Shown here piece after piece: positions 1-10,262 of a stretch of DNA of 64,000 bases. The notes beneath the pieces are model-generated. The model had not been told where the DNA came from, made no database searches, and saw only the letters and a program-made list of their open reading frames with translations. The stretch is from WHSW01 sp963759295 (lineage in GTDB: Bacteria; Actinomycetota; Thermoleophilia; Solirubrobacterales; 70-9): contig CAVWYT010000006.1 in NCBI GenBank assembly GCA_963759295.1, positions 62,001-126,000 on the forward strand, in the 5' to 3' direction. A program made the translations under genes and the position numbers. Positions within the stretch are counted from its first letter, which is position 1. The number at the start of each line of letters is the position of its first letter.

Positions 1-2139
1 TTGATCACCGTCGACTGCGGGATCGGATCGGTGCCGGAGATCGCGGCGGCGCGCGCAGCCGGAATCGACGCGATCGTCACCGACCACCACCAGCCCGGTG
101 ACGCGCTGCCGGCCTGCCCGATCCTGCACCCCGTCGTCTCGGGCTATCCGTTCGCTGACCTCTGCGCGACCGGGGTCGCCTACAAGCTCGCCGTGGCCCT
201 GCGCGGTGCCGACGCGGTCGCCGGCGAGCTCGACTTGGTCGCGCTCGCGACGGTCGCCGACCTCGTCCCGCTGCAGGGAGAGAACCGAGCGCTCGTTCGC
301 CGAGGCCTGACCGAGCTGCGGCGTGCTCGGCGACCCGGCGTCCGGGCGCTGCTCGCCTCGGCGAGATGCCTGCCCGAGCGCCTCGACGAGGGAGACGTCG
401 CGTTTCGCCTCGCCCCGCGGATCAACGCCGCGGGACGCCTCTACCGCGCCGACGCCGGGGTCGAGCTGATGCTGACCGATGCCCAGGACCGCGCCACCGA
501 GATCGCGGCCGAGCTCGAGCGAGCGAATGGCGAACGCCGGGAGGTCGAGGGCACGGTGCTCGCCGCGGCCGAGCGCGCTCGCGGTGAGCTGGCCGCCCCG
601 CTCGCCGAAGCGCCCGGCCTGGTGCTCGCCGGCACCGGCTGGCACCCCGGCGTGGTCGGGATCGTCGCCTCGCGGCTGGTCGAGCGCCATCACCGCCCCG
701 TCGTCCTGATCGGCGTCGACCCCGAGGGCCGCGGCCGCGGCTCGGGCCGGAGCATCCCGGGCTTCGACCTGCTCGGCGCGCTGACCGCCTGCGAGCGGCA
801 CCTGACTCGCTACGGCGGCCACCGCGCGGCTGCCGGGCTCGAGATCGAAGCCGGCTCGATCGAGGCGTTTCGCGAGGCGTTCGCGGCGTACGCCGCCGAC
901 GCGCTCCCCCGAGCCGACAGGGCGCGGATCGAGACCGTCGACGCGGTCGTCGGTGGCGAGAGCCTCGGTCACGAGGTCGCCGAGCAGTTCGGTCGTCTGG
1001 CGCCGTTCGGGAACGGCAACCCCGGCGTGCGCCTGCTGGTGCCGGGCGCCAAGCTCGCCGACGTGCGCCCGATGGGGGAGGGGGACCGGCACGCCCGGTT
1101 CACGCTCTCGAGCGGCGCCCGGCGGGCGCTCGGCGTCGCCTTCTCGATCAACGGCGAGCTCGAGGCGGCGGCGCGCTCCGGCCCGCTCGACGTCTCGGTG
1201 AAGCTCGAGCTCAACGAGTGGAACGGGGCGGTCGAGCCCCGGGTGGTGCTCGGGGAGCTGTACCCGCCGCCGGCCTCGGAACCGTGCCCGGAGGGGGCGA
1301 TCGACGAGTCCGAGTTCTGGCGGCGCCTGCGGGCGGAGCTCGGGGCCGAGCTCGACTCGTGGCCGCCGCCGGGCGGTGCTCGGGCGGGGGCACGGGAGCG
1401 GATCGACCGCCGCGGCGCCTCGGGGGTGGCGACGATCGCCGCGCTCGCCTCCAGCGGCGAGGCGGTCCTGGTGCTGTGCGCCGACGCCCTACGCCGACGC
1501 GAGCTGGTCGAGCGCGCGGCGCGACCGGCGCGGTTCGGCGGCGGCGCGCTGGCCCTCGTCTCGGCTCGTCTCGGCGACGCGGGCTGCGCGGGCGCGGAGG
1601 CCACGGTGCGGGCGGCGGGGGGCGTCGCGCTCGCCGACTGGGGGGCGCTGGGCCGGGACCCGGGGCTCGCGGCCCGATTTGCGCACGTGGTCGTGGTCGA
1701 TCCGCCGGCGTTCGCCGAGCTCGAGGCCCGGGTGGCCTCCGGCGACGGGTTCCTGCACTGGCTCGCCGGCACGCCGGAGGCCGAGTTCGCGCTTCGCGTC
1801 CACGCCGACGAGTGGCCATCGCGCGCGTCGCTCGGGGCCCTCTACCGGGCGCTCGGCTCGGGCGGCGCGGCGGGCGAGCCGATCGACCCCGAAGCGGCGC
1901 GGACGATCCTCTGCGGCGAGGGCCGCGCCCACCCTCTCTCCCCGGAGTGCGCGGCGCGCTCGCTCCGCGTCCTGCTCGAGCTCGGGCTGGTCGAGCTCGA
2001 GGGCGGTCCCGGTGCCGCACCGAGGCTCAGGGTCGTATCCTCGTCGGGGACGGATCTGGAGCGATCCGGTGCCTTCGTCGCATACCGCGACCGGTACGAG
2101 GAGGGCAGGCGATACCTGAGCGAGCAAAGACAGACCTAG
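1..2139 (+). CDS. recJ: Single-stranded-DNA-specific exonuclease RecJ, 5' truncated by window edge
   Basis: RecJ degrades single-stranded DNA 5'->3' in recombination and mismatch repair. The reading frame is open from the first base; the N-terminal DHH-domain start and its first motif lie outside the window. Visible are the TVDCGI strand (residues 3-8), the metal-binding VTDHHQPG motif (about 26-33), the DHHA1 region with GRGSGRSIPGFDL (about 246-258) and YGGHRAAAG (about 276-284). Residues about 430-712 are a long C-terminal part ending in AYRDRYEEGRRYL, as in the longer Gram-positive RecJ proteins. The TTG at base 1 is not the true start. The Rel gene follows within 100 bp in the same direction. 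Family assignment is firm; the C-terminal domain is assigned only by position. Confidence 0.93.
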   Translation: MITVDCGIGSVPEIAAARAAGIDAIVTDHHQPGDALPACPILHPVVSGYPFADLCATGVAYKLAVALRGADAVAGELDLVALATVADLVPLQGENRALVRRGLTELRRARRPGVRALLASARCLPERLDEGDVAFRLAPRINAAGRLYRADAGVELMLTDAQDRATEIAAELERANGERREVEGTVLAAAERARGELAAPLAEAPGLVLAGTGWHPGVVGIVASRLVERHHRPVVLIGVDPEGRGRGSGRSIPGFDLLGALTACERHLTRYGGHRAAAGLEIEAGSIEAFREAFAAYAADALPRADRARIETVDAVVGGESLGHEVAEQFGRLAPFGNGNPGVRLLVPGAKLADVRPMGEGDRHARFTLSSGARRALGVAFSINGELEAAARSGPLDVSVKLELNEWNGAVEPRVVLGELYPPPASEPCPEGAIDESEFWRRLRAELGAELDSWPPPGGARAGARERIDRRGASGVATIAALASSGEAVLVLCADALRRRELVERAARPARFGGGALALVSARLGDAGCAGAEATVRAAGGVALADWGALGRDPGLAARFAHVVVVDPPAFAELEARVASGDGFLHWLAGTPEAEFALRVHADEWPSRASLGALYRALGSGGAAGEPIDPEAARTILCGEGRAHPLSPECAARSLRVLLELGLVELEGGPGAAPRLRVVSSSGTDLERSGAFVAYRDRYEEGRRYLSEQRQT

Positions 2140-2234
2140 CCCCCGAACGCGCGGACGTCGACCAGCCGGCGCCGCCGGACCGCCACGGCCACGTCCAGAT
2201 CGGCGCCGACGACGCGCACGGACCGGCCGCGCCT

Positions 2235-4468
2235 GTGAACGCCGTCACCAAGGCGCTCACCGACGAGGAGCGGGCGCTGCTCGGCGACCTGTTCGCGGTG
2301 ATCGGCGAGCACAGCGCGAACGGCGCCCACGCCATCGACCGCACCGAGGTCGAGCGCGCCTTCGCCTTCGCCTGCGAGCGCCACGCCGACCAGCGACGCA
2401 AGTCCGGCGAGGACTTCATCACCCACCCGGTCGAGGTGGCAAAGATCTGCGCCGGGCTGCGGCTCGACACCGAGACCCTGTGCGCGGCGCTGTTGCACGA
2501 CACCGTCGAGGACACGAGCGCCAGCGTCGAGGAGGTCTCGCGAGCAGTTCGGCGAGCCGGTCGCAACGCTCGTCGACGGGGTCACGAAGCTGACCGGGAT
2601 CACCTTCCAAAGCCGCGACGAGCACCAGGCGGAGAACTACCGCAAGATGATGGTCGCGATGGCCACGGACGTCCGGGTCATCCTGATCAAGCTCGCCGAC
2701 CGGCTCCACAACATGCGCACGCTGGAGGCGCTGCCGAAGCAGAAGCAGATCGACAAGGCTCGCGAGACGCTCGAGATCTACGCGCCGCTCGCGCACCGGC
2801 TCGGGATCCACGCGATCAAGTGGGAGCTCGAGGACCTCGCGTTCCAGCGCCTGCATCCGCGTAAGTACGACGAGATCAAGAAGCTCGTCTCCCAGCAGCG
2901 CGCCGAGCGCGAGCGCTACGTCTCCGACGCGGGCGACTTCCTCGCCGGCGAGCTGCGCAAGGTCGGGATCGAGGCCCAGATCTCCGGACGCGCCAAGCAC
3001 TTCTACTCGATCTACTCGAAGATGAGCAAGCGGGGCCGGGAGTTCAACGAGATCTACGACCTGACCGCGATGCGGGTGATCGTCGACTCGGTCAAGGACT
3101 GCTACGGCGCCGTCGGGATCATCCACTCGATCTGGAAGCCGCTGCCCGGCCGGTTCAAGGACTTCATCGCGACCCCGAAGCTGAACCTGTACCAGGCTCT
3201 GCACACGACCGTGATCGGTCCCGAGGGGCGCCCCCTGGAGATCCAGATTCGCACCCCGGACATGCATGAGACGGCCGAGTACGGGATCGCCGCGCACGTC
3301 CTCTACAAGGAGGGCGCCGGCAGGGGCGACCCGGAGCGCGAGAAGATGACCTGGCTGCGCCAGCTGCTCGAGACCGAGGACGAGGACGCCACGGAGTTCC
3401 TCGAGGCGCTGAAGATCGACCTGTTCGAGGACGAGGTTTTCGTCTTCACCCCGAGGGGCGAGGTCAAGAACCTCTCGGCCGGCTCGACCCCGCTCGACTT
3501 CGCCTACGCAGTCCACACCGACATCGGCCATCGTTGCGTGGGCTCGAAGGTGAACGGCAAGATCGTGCCGCTGCACTACCAGCTCAAGTCCGGCGACATC
3601 GTCGAGATCCTGACCTCCAAGCAGGAGCGGGGGCCGTCGCGCGACTGGCTGGCGGTGGTCGCGCACCAGTCGCGCCCGCAACAAGATCCGCGCGTTCTTG
3701 AAGCGCGAGCGCCGCGACGACGCCGAGCGCCGCGGCCGCGAGACGCTTCAGACCGCGCTGCGCAAGAGCGGGCTGCCGCCGCAGCGCATCGCGGGCTCGC
3801 CGCTGATCGCCGACCTGACTCGCGAGATGGGCTTCCGCAAGGCCGACGACTTCTACATCGCCCTCGGCCAGGGCAAGATCTCCGCGAAGACGGTCAGCAA
3901 CAAGGTGATGCAGCGCCTCAAGTCCGGTGAGGCGGTCGCCGGAGACGAGACCGAGTCCCGGCTCGCGAGCGTGCTCGAGGGCCGCGACGAGCGCCAGCGG
4001 CGCACCCAGGACGCCTCGAGCTACGGGATCAAGGTCGAGGGAGTCGACGACGTCGTCGTCCGGCTGGCGATGTGCTGCCGCCCGGTGCCCGGCGACGAGA
4101 TCGTCGGCTACGTCTCGCTCGGCCGGGGGATCACGATCCATCGCGAGGACTGCCGCAACGTCGAGGCCCTGATGAAGGCCCCGGAGAGGTTCACGGACGT
4201 CTCCTGGGCCGGCGACAACGCGACCTCCTACCGGGTCGAGCTCCAGGTCGACGCCTGGGATCGCACCCGTCTGCTCGAGGATCTCTCGCGCACCTTCGCG
4301 GAGGCCGGGGTCAACATCCTCGAGGCGAATTGCACGACCAAGCACCCGATGGTCCGCAACCGGTTCGTTGTCGAGGTCGGCGACTCGGCACAGCTGAAGC
4401 AGTGCGTCAGCCGCCTGCGCAGCCTCGACGCGGTCTTCGACGCCTACCGCGTGACGCCGACCGACTGA
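2235..4468 (+). CDS. rel: Bifunctional (p)ppGpp synthetase/hydrolase Rel, with two frameshifts
   Basis: Rel makes and degrades the stringent-response alarmone (p)ppGpp. In order: HD hydrolase domain with HPVEVAKI and the HDTVED motif; synthetase domain with the RFKD motif (about 3148-3165), the RXKD form typical of bifunctional Rel/SpoT; TGS domain beginning FVFTPRGEV; C-terminal ACT domain ending at 4468. The reading frame breaks twice, near 2535-2541 (the VREQFGEPVATLVDG segment is in another frame) and near 3671-3677 (RNKIRAFLKRERRDD resumes one frame over). All domains are present on both sides, so single-base sequence errors are more likely than a pseudogene. GTG at 2235 is the chosen start; in-frame residues extend further upstream toward recJ, so it is uncertain. 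Confidence 0.9.
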
Positions 4469-4504
4469 GCGGCCGGCACGCCGCCCACGGCACCCAGCAG
4501 GCCC

Positions 4505-4958
4505 TCACCGCGGATCGATCGCGGCGAGCGCGTCGCGCACCCGCGCACCGGTCTCGGCGAGATGCTCGTCATCGCGGTACTTGTGGCGCGGCCAGAAGAA
4601 CCCGCGCAGCCCGTCCTTGCGCACCCGCGGGACGACGTGGAAGTGAAGGTGGGGGACGCTCTGGGAGACGACGTTGTTGGCGGCGACGAACGACCCCTGG
4701 GCGCCCATCGCGTCGCGAACGGCGACAGAGCAGCGCGCGGACGTCGCGGAAATAGGGCTCGATCAGCTCGTCGGGGAGCTCGCCAAGGGTCTCGTAGTGC
4801 GTGCGCGGGACGAGAAGCGTATGGCCCGGAAACAGTGGCCGGTGATCGAGAAAGCCCAGCGCGACGCGGTTCGCGAGCACGACCTCGGCCGAAACCTCGC
4901 CCGAAGCGATCCGGCAAAAGAGGCAGGACTCGGCGGCGGAGGAAGCGGAACCGGGCAC
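4505..4958 (-). CDS. HIT-family nucleotide-binding hydrolase, one frameshift
   Basis: A histidine-triad protein, a family that hydrolyses nucleotide phosphoramidates or dinucleotides. The N-terminus has the CLFCRIASGEV zinc/entry motif (residues about 12-22) and PLFPGHTLLVP. The catalytic triad HLHFHVVP lies in the downstream part, read in a different frame beginning about 4730, where one extra base in the run reading ctctgtc on the coding strand breaks the frame. Both halves are normal for a protein of about 150 residues. It starts 13 nt after the stop of the upstream lipid kinase gene, so the two are probably cotranscribed. It converges with rel, whose stop is 36 bp away. Its substrate cannot be told from sequence. 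Confidence 0.82.
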
Positions 4959-4971
4959 GTCGCCACCGTCC

Positions 4972-5990
4972 TCAGGCGATGATCGTCAGCGCGCCCGGGT
5001 CGATCCCGAGCTCGAGCTCGGTGACCTCGCCGACGTAGTCGCCGTCCACCTGCACGGGAAACGCTCGGCGCTCGCCTTCGGGCGCCGATCGACAGCGACG
5101 CGACCTTCGCCCGGCCGACGTCTTCGAAATGGTCTATCTGGCGGTGGCGCGAGGCGCGAAGGCCCTCGTAGAGCACGCGCGCGACGATCGGAGCCATGTC
5201 GCGCTGGGCCGCGCGCCGCAGGCAGGCGACCGAGAGGGTGCCGTCGTCGATCTCGACGCCGTCGCAGACGCGCACGGGCCGACTTCCGAAGTAGGTGAAC
5301 GGGTCGGAGTTCTGGGCGAGCACGGTGATCCCCTCGCTGGCGCCGTCGCCGGCGACCTCGAGCCGCATCCGGACCGGGTCGCGCAGGTAGCGCGTGTAGA
5401 ACGACGGAGACCGCGACCCAGGCGTAGAAGTAGGGCCCCGCCCGGGCCTTCATGCGGGGGCGTCGGTCGACGTTCATCGCCGCGGTCGCGTCGAGCCCCG
5501 AGCCGCACGAGAACACGAACCGCCGCACGTTCGCGGTCCCGAGGTCGATCCTCCGCGGCTCGAAGCGGTCGGCGAGCCCCAGCAGGTGCTCGGTCGCGTC
5601 GACGACGTCGTTCGGGATGCCGAGGGTGCGGGCGACGACGTTCGTCGATCCGCCGGGCAGGACGGTCACCGGCACGTCCGTTCCGGCAAGCCCGTTCGCG
5701 ACCTCGTTCAGCGTCCCGTCGCCGCCGAAGGCGACGACGACGTCGTAGCCGCCGTCGACCGCCGCCATCCCGATCTCGGTGGCGTGGTTCTGTCCCTCGG
5801 TCGACACCGCCTCGACCTCGTAGCGACCCTGGAGCGCGTAGACGACGAGGTTCTTGAGCCGGTCGGAGACCGTGGTCGCGTACGGGTTGACGATGATCAG
5901 CATCCGCTTCTTGGTCGGACGCCGAGGCGCGTGAGCACCGTTGATCGACGGATCGGAACGCGGGAGGGAGGTCGCGGTTGCGGCGCTCAC
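4972..5990 (-). CDS. Diacylglycerol kinase-like lipid kinase (DagK/YegS family), two frameshifts
   Basis: A DAGK-catalytic-domain protein that would phosphorylate a membrane lipid such as diacylglycerol. Motifs seen: KKRMLIIVNPYA near residue 28, the nucleotide-binding FGGDGTLNEVANGL, and LPGGSTNVVARTLGIP. The frame breaks near 5400 (an extra base before FYTRYLRDPVRM) and again near 5080-5090; the C-terminus then reads to VDGDYVGEVTELELG and a TGA at 4972-4974. Spliced together the length, about 335 residues, is normal for the family. The ATG at 5990 is preceded by no better start. It leads a two-gene minus-strand unit with the HIT gene. The exact lipid substrate is unknown. Confidence 0.85.
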
Positions 5991-5999
5991 CCGGGGATC

Positions 6000-7014
6000 C
6001 TAACCTCGCCGTCCGTCGCCGGTCGACTCGAAGCGGACGACGTCACCGTGGGCGACCTCGCGCACGATCCCGGCGTCGATCAGCAGGTCGACGTGCCCGA
6101 CCACCTCCGACAGGGTGAGGAAGGCCTGGGTGACCGCGACGTTGCCCCACAGCTCCTGGGCGAGCTCGTAGGCCGTCCGTGCCCGCTCGGCGATCAGCCC
6201 GCGCAGCTTCTCGGCCCGGCGCCGATGGAGCGCGAACCGCTCGTCGATCAGCGCCACGTGGTCGGTGATCGGCTCGCCATGGCCCGGCAACAGGATCTCG
6301 GCCGGGAGCTCGCGGGTGAGCGCCAGCGAACGGAGATACTGGACGAGCGCCTTCGGGCGCTCCTCGGATCCGTCCAGGGGTCGCGAGAGCAGCGGGTTGG
6401 AGGAGATGTGCGCGATCAGGTGGTCCGCGCAGAGCAGGATCGCGCGGTCGGCATCCCAGAACAGCGTGTCCGAGGGACTGTGCCCGGGTCGGTGCTGGAC
6501 CTCCAGCGTCCGGCCGCGAAGCGCGAGCGCCTCGCCGTCGTGCAGCGGCGCGCGACACCGCCGCGGCAGCGCCCCAGCCGCGAAAGCTCGCCGAGACGCT
6601 GCGCAGCGCCGCGACCACCTCCTCGGGTATCCCGTAGCGGAGCATCAACCCGGCGGCGAATTGATCGTCGCGCTCGGTGTCGGTGCCGTATCGCTCTACG
6701 AACGGGACGACGACGTCGATCGCGGCCACGTCGGCGCCCGAGCGCGAGGCGACGATCTCGACCAGCCCGAGGTGGTCGATGTGCTGGTGGGTGATCACGA
6801 CCAGCTCGAGGTCCTCGATCGCGTGGCCGACGGCCTCGAGCTGGCGGGAGAGCTCGTCGAGCGATTTGCCCGAGTTCGGCCCGGTGTCGACGAGGGTCAG
6901 CGGCCGGTCGTCGATCAAGTAGCAGTTGACGCGCCCGACGGCGAACGGGGTCGGGATCCGGAGTCGGTGGATGCCGGCATCGCGCGCTCGCCCGAGCGCC
7001 TCCTCTGGGGTCAC
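6000..7014 (-). CDS. Metallo-beta-lactamase-fold hydrolase with C-terminal winged helix, one frameshift
   Basis: The N-terminal half carries the metal-binding THQHIDHLGL motif (HxHxDH) and the opening FAVGRVNCYLIDD strand. The second half contains HRPGHSPSD and LLPGHGEPI, the later metal ligands of the fold. The C-terminal 70 residues (YELAQELWGN to GIVREV) look like a winged helix, as in LACTB2-like proteins, which include RNA endonucleases. The frame changes near 6565-6575, between SFRGWGA and LPRRCRAPL. GTG at 7014 overlaps the phosphomannomutase stop as GTGA, so the pair is translationally coupled. Substrate unknown; hydrolase of an ester or RNA are both possible. Confidence 0.8.
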
Positions 7015-8391
7015 GCGCGGATCAGGGCCAGGATCTCGTCGCGCCTGCGCTCCATGTCCTCGCGCGAGATCAGCGACTCGAGGTTGAGGCGCAGCAGCGG
7101 CTCCGTGTTGGAGGGGCGGACGTTGAAATGCCAGTCGGGATAGTCGACCGAGACCCCGTCGAGCCAGTCGATCTCGCCGTCGGAGTGGCGCTCGGCGAGC
7201 TCTCGCATCTTCGCCTGCTGGTCGGCGACCTCGGAGTTGATCTCGCCGGAGATGAAGTACTTGGAGCGCAGCTCGCCGACCAGGTCGGAGAGCTTGCGAC
7301 CCTCGACCGAGAGCAGCTCGAGCACCAGCAGCGCCGGGATCGTGCCGGAGTCCGCGCACCAGAAGTCGCGGAAGTAGTAATGGCCCGAGACCTCACCGCC
7401 GAACGCCGCCCCGTGCTCGCGCATCGCCTGCTTGAAGAAAGCGTGTCCGACCCGGTTGCGATACGCGGTTCCACCGGCGGCCTCGACGGTGTCTGAAACG
7501 GCGCGCGAGGCGCGCACGTCGTAGACGATCCCGGCGCCGGGCTGTTTGGCGAGCACCCGCCGGGCGAGCAGCGCGGTGAGGAAGTCGCCGTCGACGAACT
7601 CGCCGGCGTCGTCGATGAAGAAGCAGCGGTCGGCGTCGCCGTCCCAGGCGATGCCGAGGTCGGCGCCCTCCGACAGCACCCGATCGATGACGAACTGGCG
7701 ATTCTCGGGCAGCAGCGGATTCGGCTCGTGATCGGGGAAGTCGCCGTCGGGGACCCAGTAGGTCTGGATCAGCTCGAGGCCCAGCCGGTCGAGCAGCGGT
7801 CCGGCCATCGGCCCCGCCATCCCGTTGCCGCCGTCGACGACGACCCGCAGCGGCCGCACCCGCTCGGCGTCGATGATCGCCAGCGCGTGGCGCTGAAAGT
7901 CGTCGTAGACGTCGACGACCTCGACTGCGCCGCCGCCCGGCGCCTCGGGCATGCCGCCGATTACCAGCTGCTCGATCTCGCCGATCCCGGCGTCGCCGGA
8001 GAGCGCGAGCGCGCCCTCGCGGACCAGCTTCACGCCCGTGTAGGCCTTGGGATTGTGCGAGGCGGTGACCATCGCGCCGCCGTCGAGCTCCCGCGAGCCG
8101 ACGAGGAAATAGAGCATCTCGGTCCCGACCATGCCCGCGTCGATCACCGTTGCGCCCTCGGCCGCGATCCCGTCGCGCAGCCGGGCGGACATCTCGGGCG
8201 CCTCGAGGCGCATGTCCCGACCGAGCCCGATCCGCAATTCGCTCGACCGGCTTGTCGCGCAGGCGGGCGAGCACGCGCGCGAACGCCCGTCCGAGCAGGT
8301 GGTTCGTCTCGCCGTTCATCTGCGAGCCGTAGAGCCCACGGACGTCATAGGCCTTGAAGATCGTCGGGTCGACCTCGGTCGTCTCAGTCAA
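7011..8391 (-). CDS. manB: Phosphomannomutase/phosphoglucomutase, one frameshift
   Basis: An alpha-D-phosphohexomutase that interconverts hexose 6- and 1-phosphates for sugar-nucleotide synthesis. The N-terminus reads TIFKAYDVRGLYG; the phosphoserine loop is MVTASHNPKAYTG; the metal-binding loop is WDGDADRCFF; the sugar-binding loop is GGEVSGHYYF; the phosphate-binding loop is RPSNTEPLLRLN. The frame breaks near 8238 (between RDKPVERI and RIGLGRDMRLE). The total is about 455 residues, normal for the family. The TTG at 8391 is chosen as start because it needs only an 8-nt overlap with the HIT gene; an ATG at 8412 is the alternative. It is coupled to the downstream metallo-beta-lactamase gene. 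Confidence 0.88.
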
Positions 8392-8875
8392 ACGCGCCCC
8401 GCAGCGTCTCATAGCTCTGCTCGAGCGACTGCGGCATCACCCGCGTGTCACCGAGCACCGGCATGAAGTTGGTGTCGCCGTCCCAGCGAGGGACGACGTG
8501 CATGTGGATGTGGTGCTCGACCCCGGCGCCGGCCACCCGGCCCTGGTTGAAGCCGACGTTGAAGCCCTGCGGACCGTACCTGTCGTCGAGCGCCGTGATC
8601 GCCCGCTGAGCGAGCGCCATCATCTCGGCGACGGTCGGCTCGTCGAGGTCGACCAGCGACCCGAGGTGCTCGTACGGGGCGACCATCAGGTGGCCGTTGG
8701 TGTACGGGAACAGGTTGAGGATCACGAAGCAGCGCTCGCCGCGATGCACGATCAGGTTCGCGTCGTCGTCGTCCTCGGCCGGCTTGGTGCAGAAGATGCA
8801 TCCCTGCTCTGCCTCCCTGGAGGCGTCCTTCACGTAGGCGAGGCGCCACGGCGCCCAGATCCGCTGGTTGGCCAC
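8384..8875 (-). CDS. HIT-family protein, Ap4A phosphorylase-like
   Basis: 163 residues, with CIFC (26-29), LNLFPYTNGHLMV, GFNVGFNQGRVAGAGV and the triad HHIHMHVVPRWDGDTNF. The long form with the WDGDTNFMPV tail after the triad matches the actinobacterial group that contains the mycobacterial Ap4A phosphorylase Rv2613c (established for that protein; inference here). It would cleave diadenosine tetraphosphate with phosphate to ATP and ADP. It is intact, in contrast to the HIT protein at 4.5-5 kb, and is followed by the overlapping phosphomannomutase gene. Start ATG at 8875, followed by the ANQRIWAPWR segment that is characteristic of this subgroup. Confidence 0.85.
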   Translation of the reverse strand: MANQRIWAPWRLAYVKDASREAEQGCIFCTKPAEDDDDANLIVHRGERCFVILNLFPYTNGHLMVAPYEHLGSLVDLDEPTVAEMMALAQRAITALDDRYGPQGFNVGFNQGRVAGAGVEHHIHMHVVPRWDGDTNFMPVLGDTRVMPQSLEQSYETLRGAFD

Positions 8876-8933
8876 ACGGCGGATCCTAGAGGCGGTCGAC
8901 CAACGCGGCGGGGCCGCCCGAGGCGAGCGGCGG

Positions 8934-9935
8934 CTAGAGCCAGCCGCGGCGGCGGAAGTAGGCGACCATCGCGAGCAGCATCACGCCCATCGCACCGACG
9001 ATGACCAGGAAATCGGTCTCGTCGCCCTCGCCTGGAACGCCGACGTTCATGCCCCAGATGCTCGCGATCAAGGTCAGCGGCAAGACGATGACGCTGATCG
9101 AGGTCAGCACCCTGAGGATGTCGTTGACCCGGTGGGAGATCACCGATTCGTTGGTGTCCTCGAGCGCCTCGACGACCTCCTTGTAGTTCTCGAGCATGTC
9201 CCAGATCCGCTCGTGGGCATCGACGATGTCGTCGAAGTAGATCTCGAGGTCCATGTCGGGCGCGAGAAAGCGCTGCTTGAGCTTCTCGAGGTCGCGGAGC
9301 ACGGTGCGCTGCGGGCGAATCACCTTGCGGAAGTTGATGATCTCCTGCTTGACGTTGGAGATGTCGCGCACGACCTCCTCGGACCGGCCCTCGAAGATCT
9401 CGTCCTCGACCGCGTCGAGCTTGTTGCCGATCTTGCGCAGCATCGGAAAGCAGTAGTCGAAGCCATCGTCGATGACCCGGTAGAGCAGGTAGCCCGAGCC
9501 GCGCGAGAACAGCTGCTCGCGCAGCTCCTCCTTCTGCCGGCAGCGCTCGAACAGGTACTCGATCGGCTGCAGGGGCGTGTTCGGGATCGTGACCAGGAAA
9601 TCCGGGCCGACGAACATGTCGAGCTCGCCCGCGTTCAGCCGGCCGACCTGACGGTCGAAGACCGGGAAGTGGAGGACGATGAACAGGTAGTCCGGGTACT
9701 CGTCGATCTTCGGCCGCTGGTTTCTCGACAGCACGTCCTCGAGATCCAGGGCATGGAAATCGAACTGCTCCTCCAGCCACGCGCACTCGAGCGGCGTCGG
9801 CCGCTCGATGTTGACCCAACGCAGGCCGGAGCCGCGGACCGATTCGACCTCGGGGACGCGCTCCCGCGGCTCAGGCTGAACGGCGAGCTCGGCGCCGCGC
9901 TGGCGGCGCAAACGTGGCTTGGGAAGGCTCGGCAT
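8934..9935 (-). CDS. corA: Magnesium/cobalt transporter CorA
   Basis: A 333-residue CorA protein, which forms a pentameric inner-membrane Mg2+ channel. The N-terminal cytoplasmic funnel domain includes LEDVLSRNQRPKIDEYPDY and LRDLEKLKQRF on the long stalk helix. The first membrane segment (about residues 275-295, VLTSISVIVLPLTLIASI) is followed by the signature WGMNVG and a second membrane segment, FLVIVGAMGVMLLAMVAYF, near the C-terminus. No frameshift. It is divergent from the riboswitch-controlled transcript that begins near 10055; its own promoter must lie in 9936-10020 but no clear hexamers are seen. Confidence 0.95.
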   Translation of the reverse strand: MPSLPKPRLRRQRGAELAVQPEPRERVPEVESVRGSGLRWVNIERPTPLECAWLEEQFDFHALDLEDVLSRNQRPKIDEYPDYLFIVLHFPVFDRQVGRLNAGELDMFVGPDFLVTIPNTPLQPIEYLFERCRQKEELREQLFSRGSGYLLYRVIDDGFDYCFPMLRKIGNKLDAVEDEIFEGRSEEVVRDISNVKQEIINFRKVIRPQRTVLRDLEKLKQRFLAPDMDLEIYFDDIVDAHERIWDMLENYKEVVEALEDTNESVISHRVNDILRVLTSISVIVLPLTLIASIWGMNVGVPGEGDETDFLVIVGAMGVMLLAMVAYFRRRGWL

Positions 9936-10019
9936 CGCTGGTCTCGCTTCGCATCGGTCGGCTCACCTTGGGCAAGGGTACGCGACTGCGCCCGGCGGAA
10001 CCAGCGCTGCAACCGGGAG

Positions 10020-10048
10020 TGCGAAGCGAAATCCGGCGCTGATATATT
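10020..10048 (+). promoter_or_regulatory. Probable promoter of the SAM-riboswitch transcript
   Basis: A TATATT -10 hexamer at 10043-10048 lies about 17 nt after a weak -35, TGCGAA at 10020-10025. Transcription would start near 10055, just upstream of the riboswitch aptamer. The -10 is strong for such a GC-rich genome; the -35 is poor. Confidence 0.55.
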
Positions 10049-10065
10049 CCCGCCCCACATAACCG

Positions 10066-10177
10066 CTGCATCCAGAGGGGTGGAGGGACTGGCCCTGTGA
10101 AGCCCCGGCAACCATCGAAGGTCTCGCGACCGGAGAAAGGTGCCAATTCCAGCAGGCGAACAGCCTGGGAGATGTGA
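10066..10177 (+). promoter_or_regulatory. SAM-I (S-box) riboswitch aptamer
   Basis: The strand reads the conserved S-box core: agaggggtggagggactgg, then ccctgtgaagccccggcaacc, a variable P3 arm, ggtgccaattcc, gcagg and a closing gggagatgtgag. CATC near 10069 and GATG near 10171 can form P1. S-box RNAs bind S-adenosylmethionine and switch off genes of methionine and SAM synthesis. Here the element stands directly before a gene that looks like threonine synthase, which makes a methionine role for that gene likely. Recognition is by conserved sequence; a covariance search would settle it. Confidence 0.93.
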
Positions 10178-10192
10178 GTGGAAGTCCGGTTC

Positions 10193-10224
10193 GGACCTCT
10201 GCTCGCACAGACAGAGGTCTTTTT
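10193..10224 (+). terminator. Intrinsic terminator of the SAM riboswitch
   Basis: GGACCTCTG (10193-10201) pairs with CAGAGGTC (10212-10219) and is followed by five T (10220-10224). The upstream segment GTCCGGTTCGGAC (10184-10196) overlaps the 5' arm and can form a competing hairpin. This is the expected expression platform: high SAM, terminator; low SAM, readthrough into the gene at 10263. Confidence 0.9.
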
Positions 10225-10262
10225 CGTAGGCAAGACGAGAGAACCGGAAGGAGCTTCATCGA

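Noticed and set aside
2540..3677. Programmed frameshifting in rel
   Set aside because: No slippery heptamer with a downstream pseudoknot was noticed, and neighbouring unrelated genes have the same kind of shifts.
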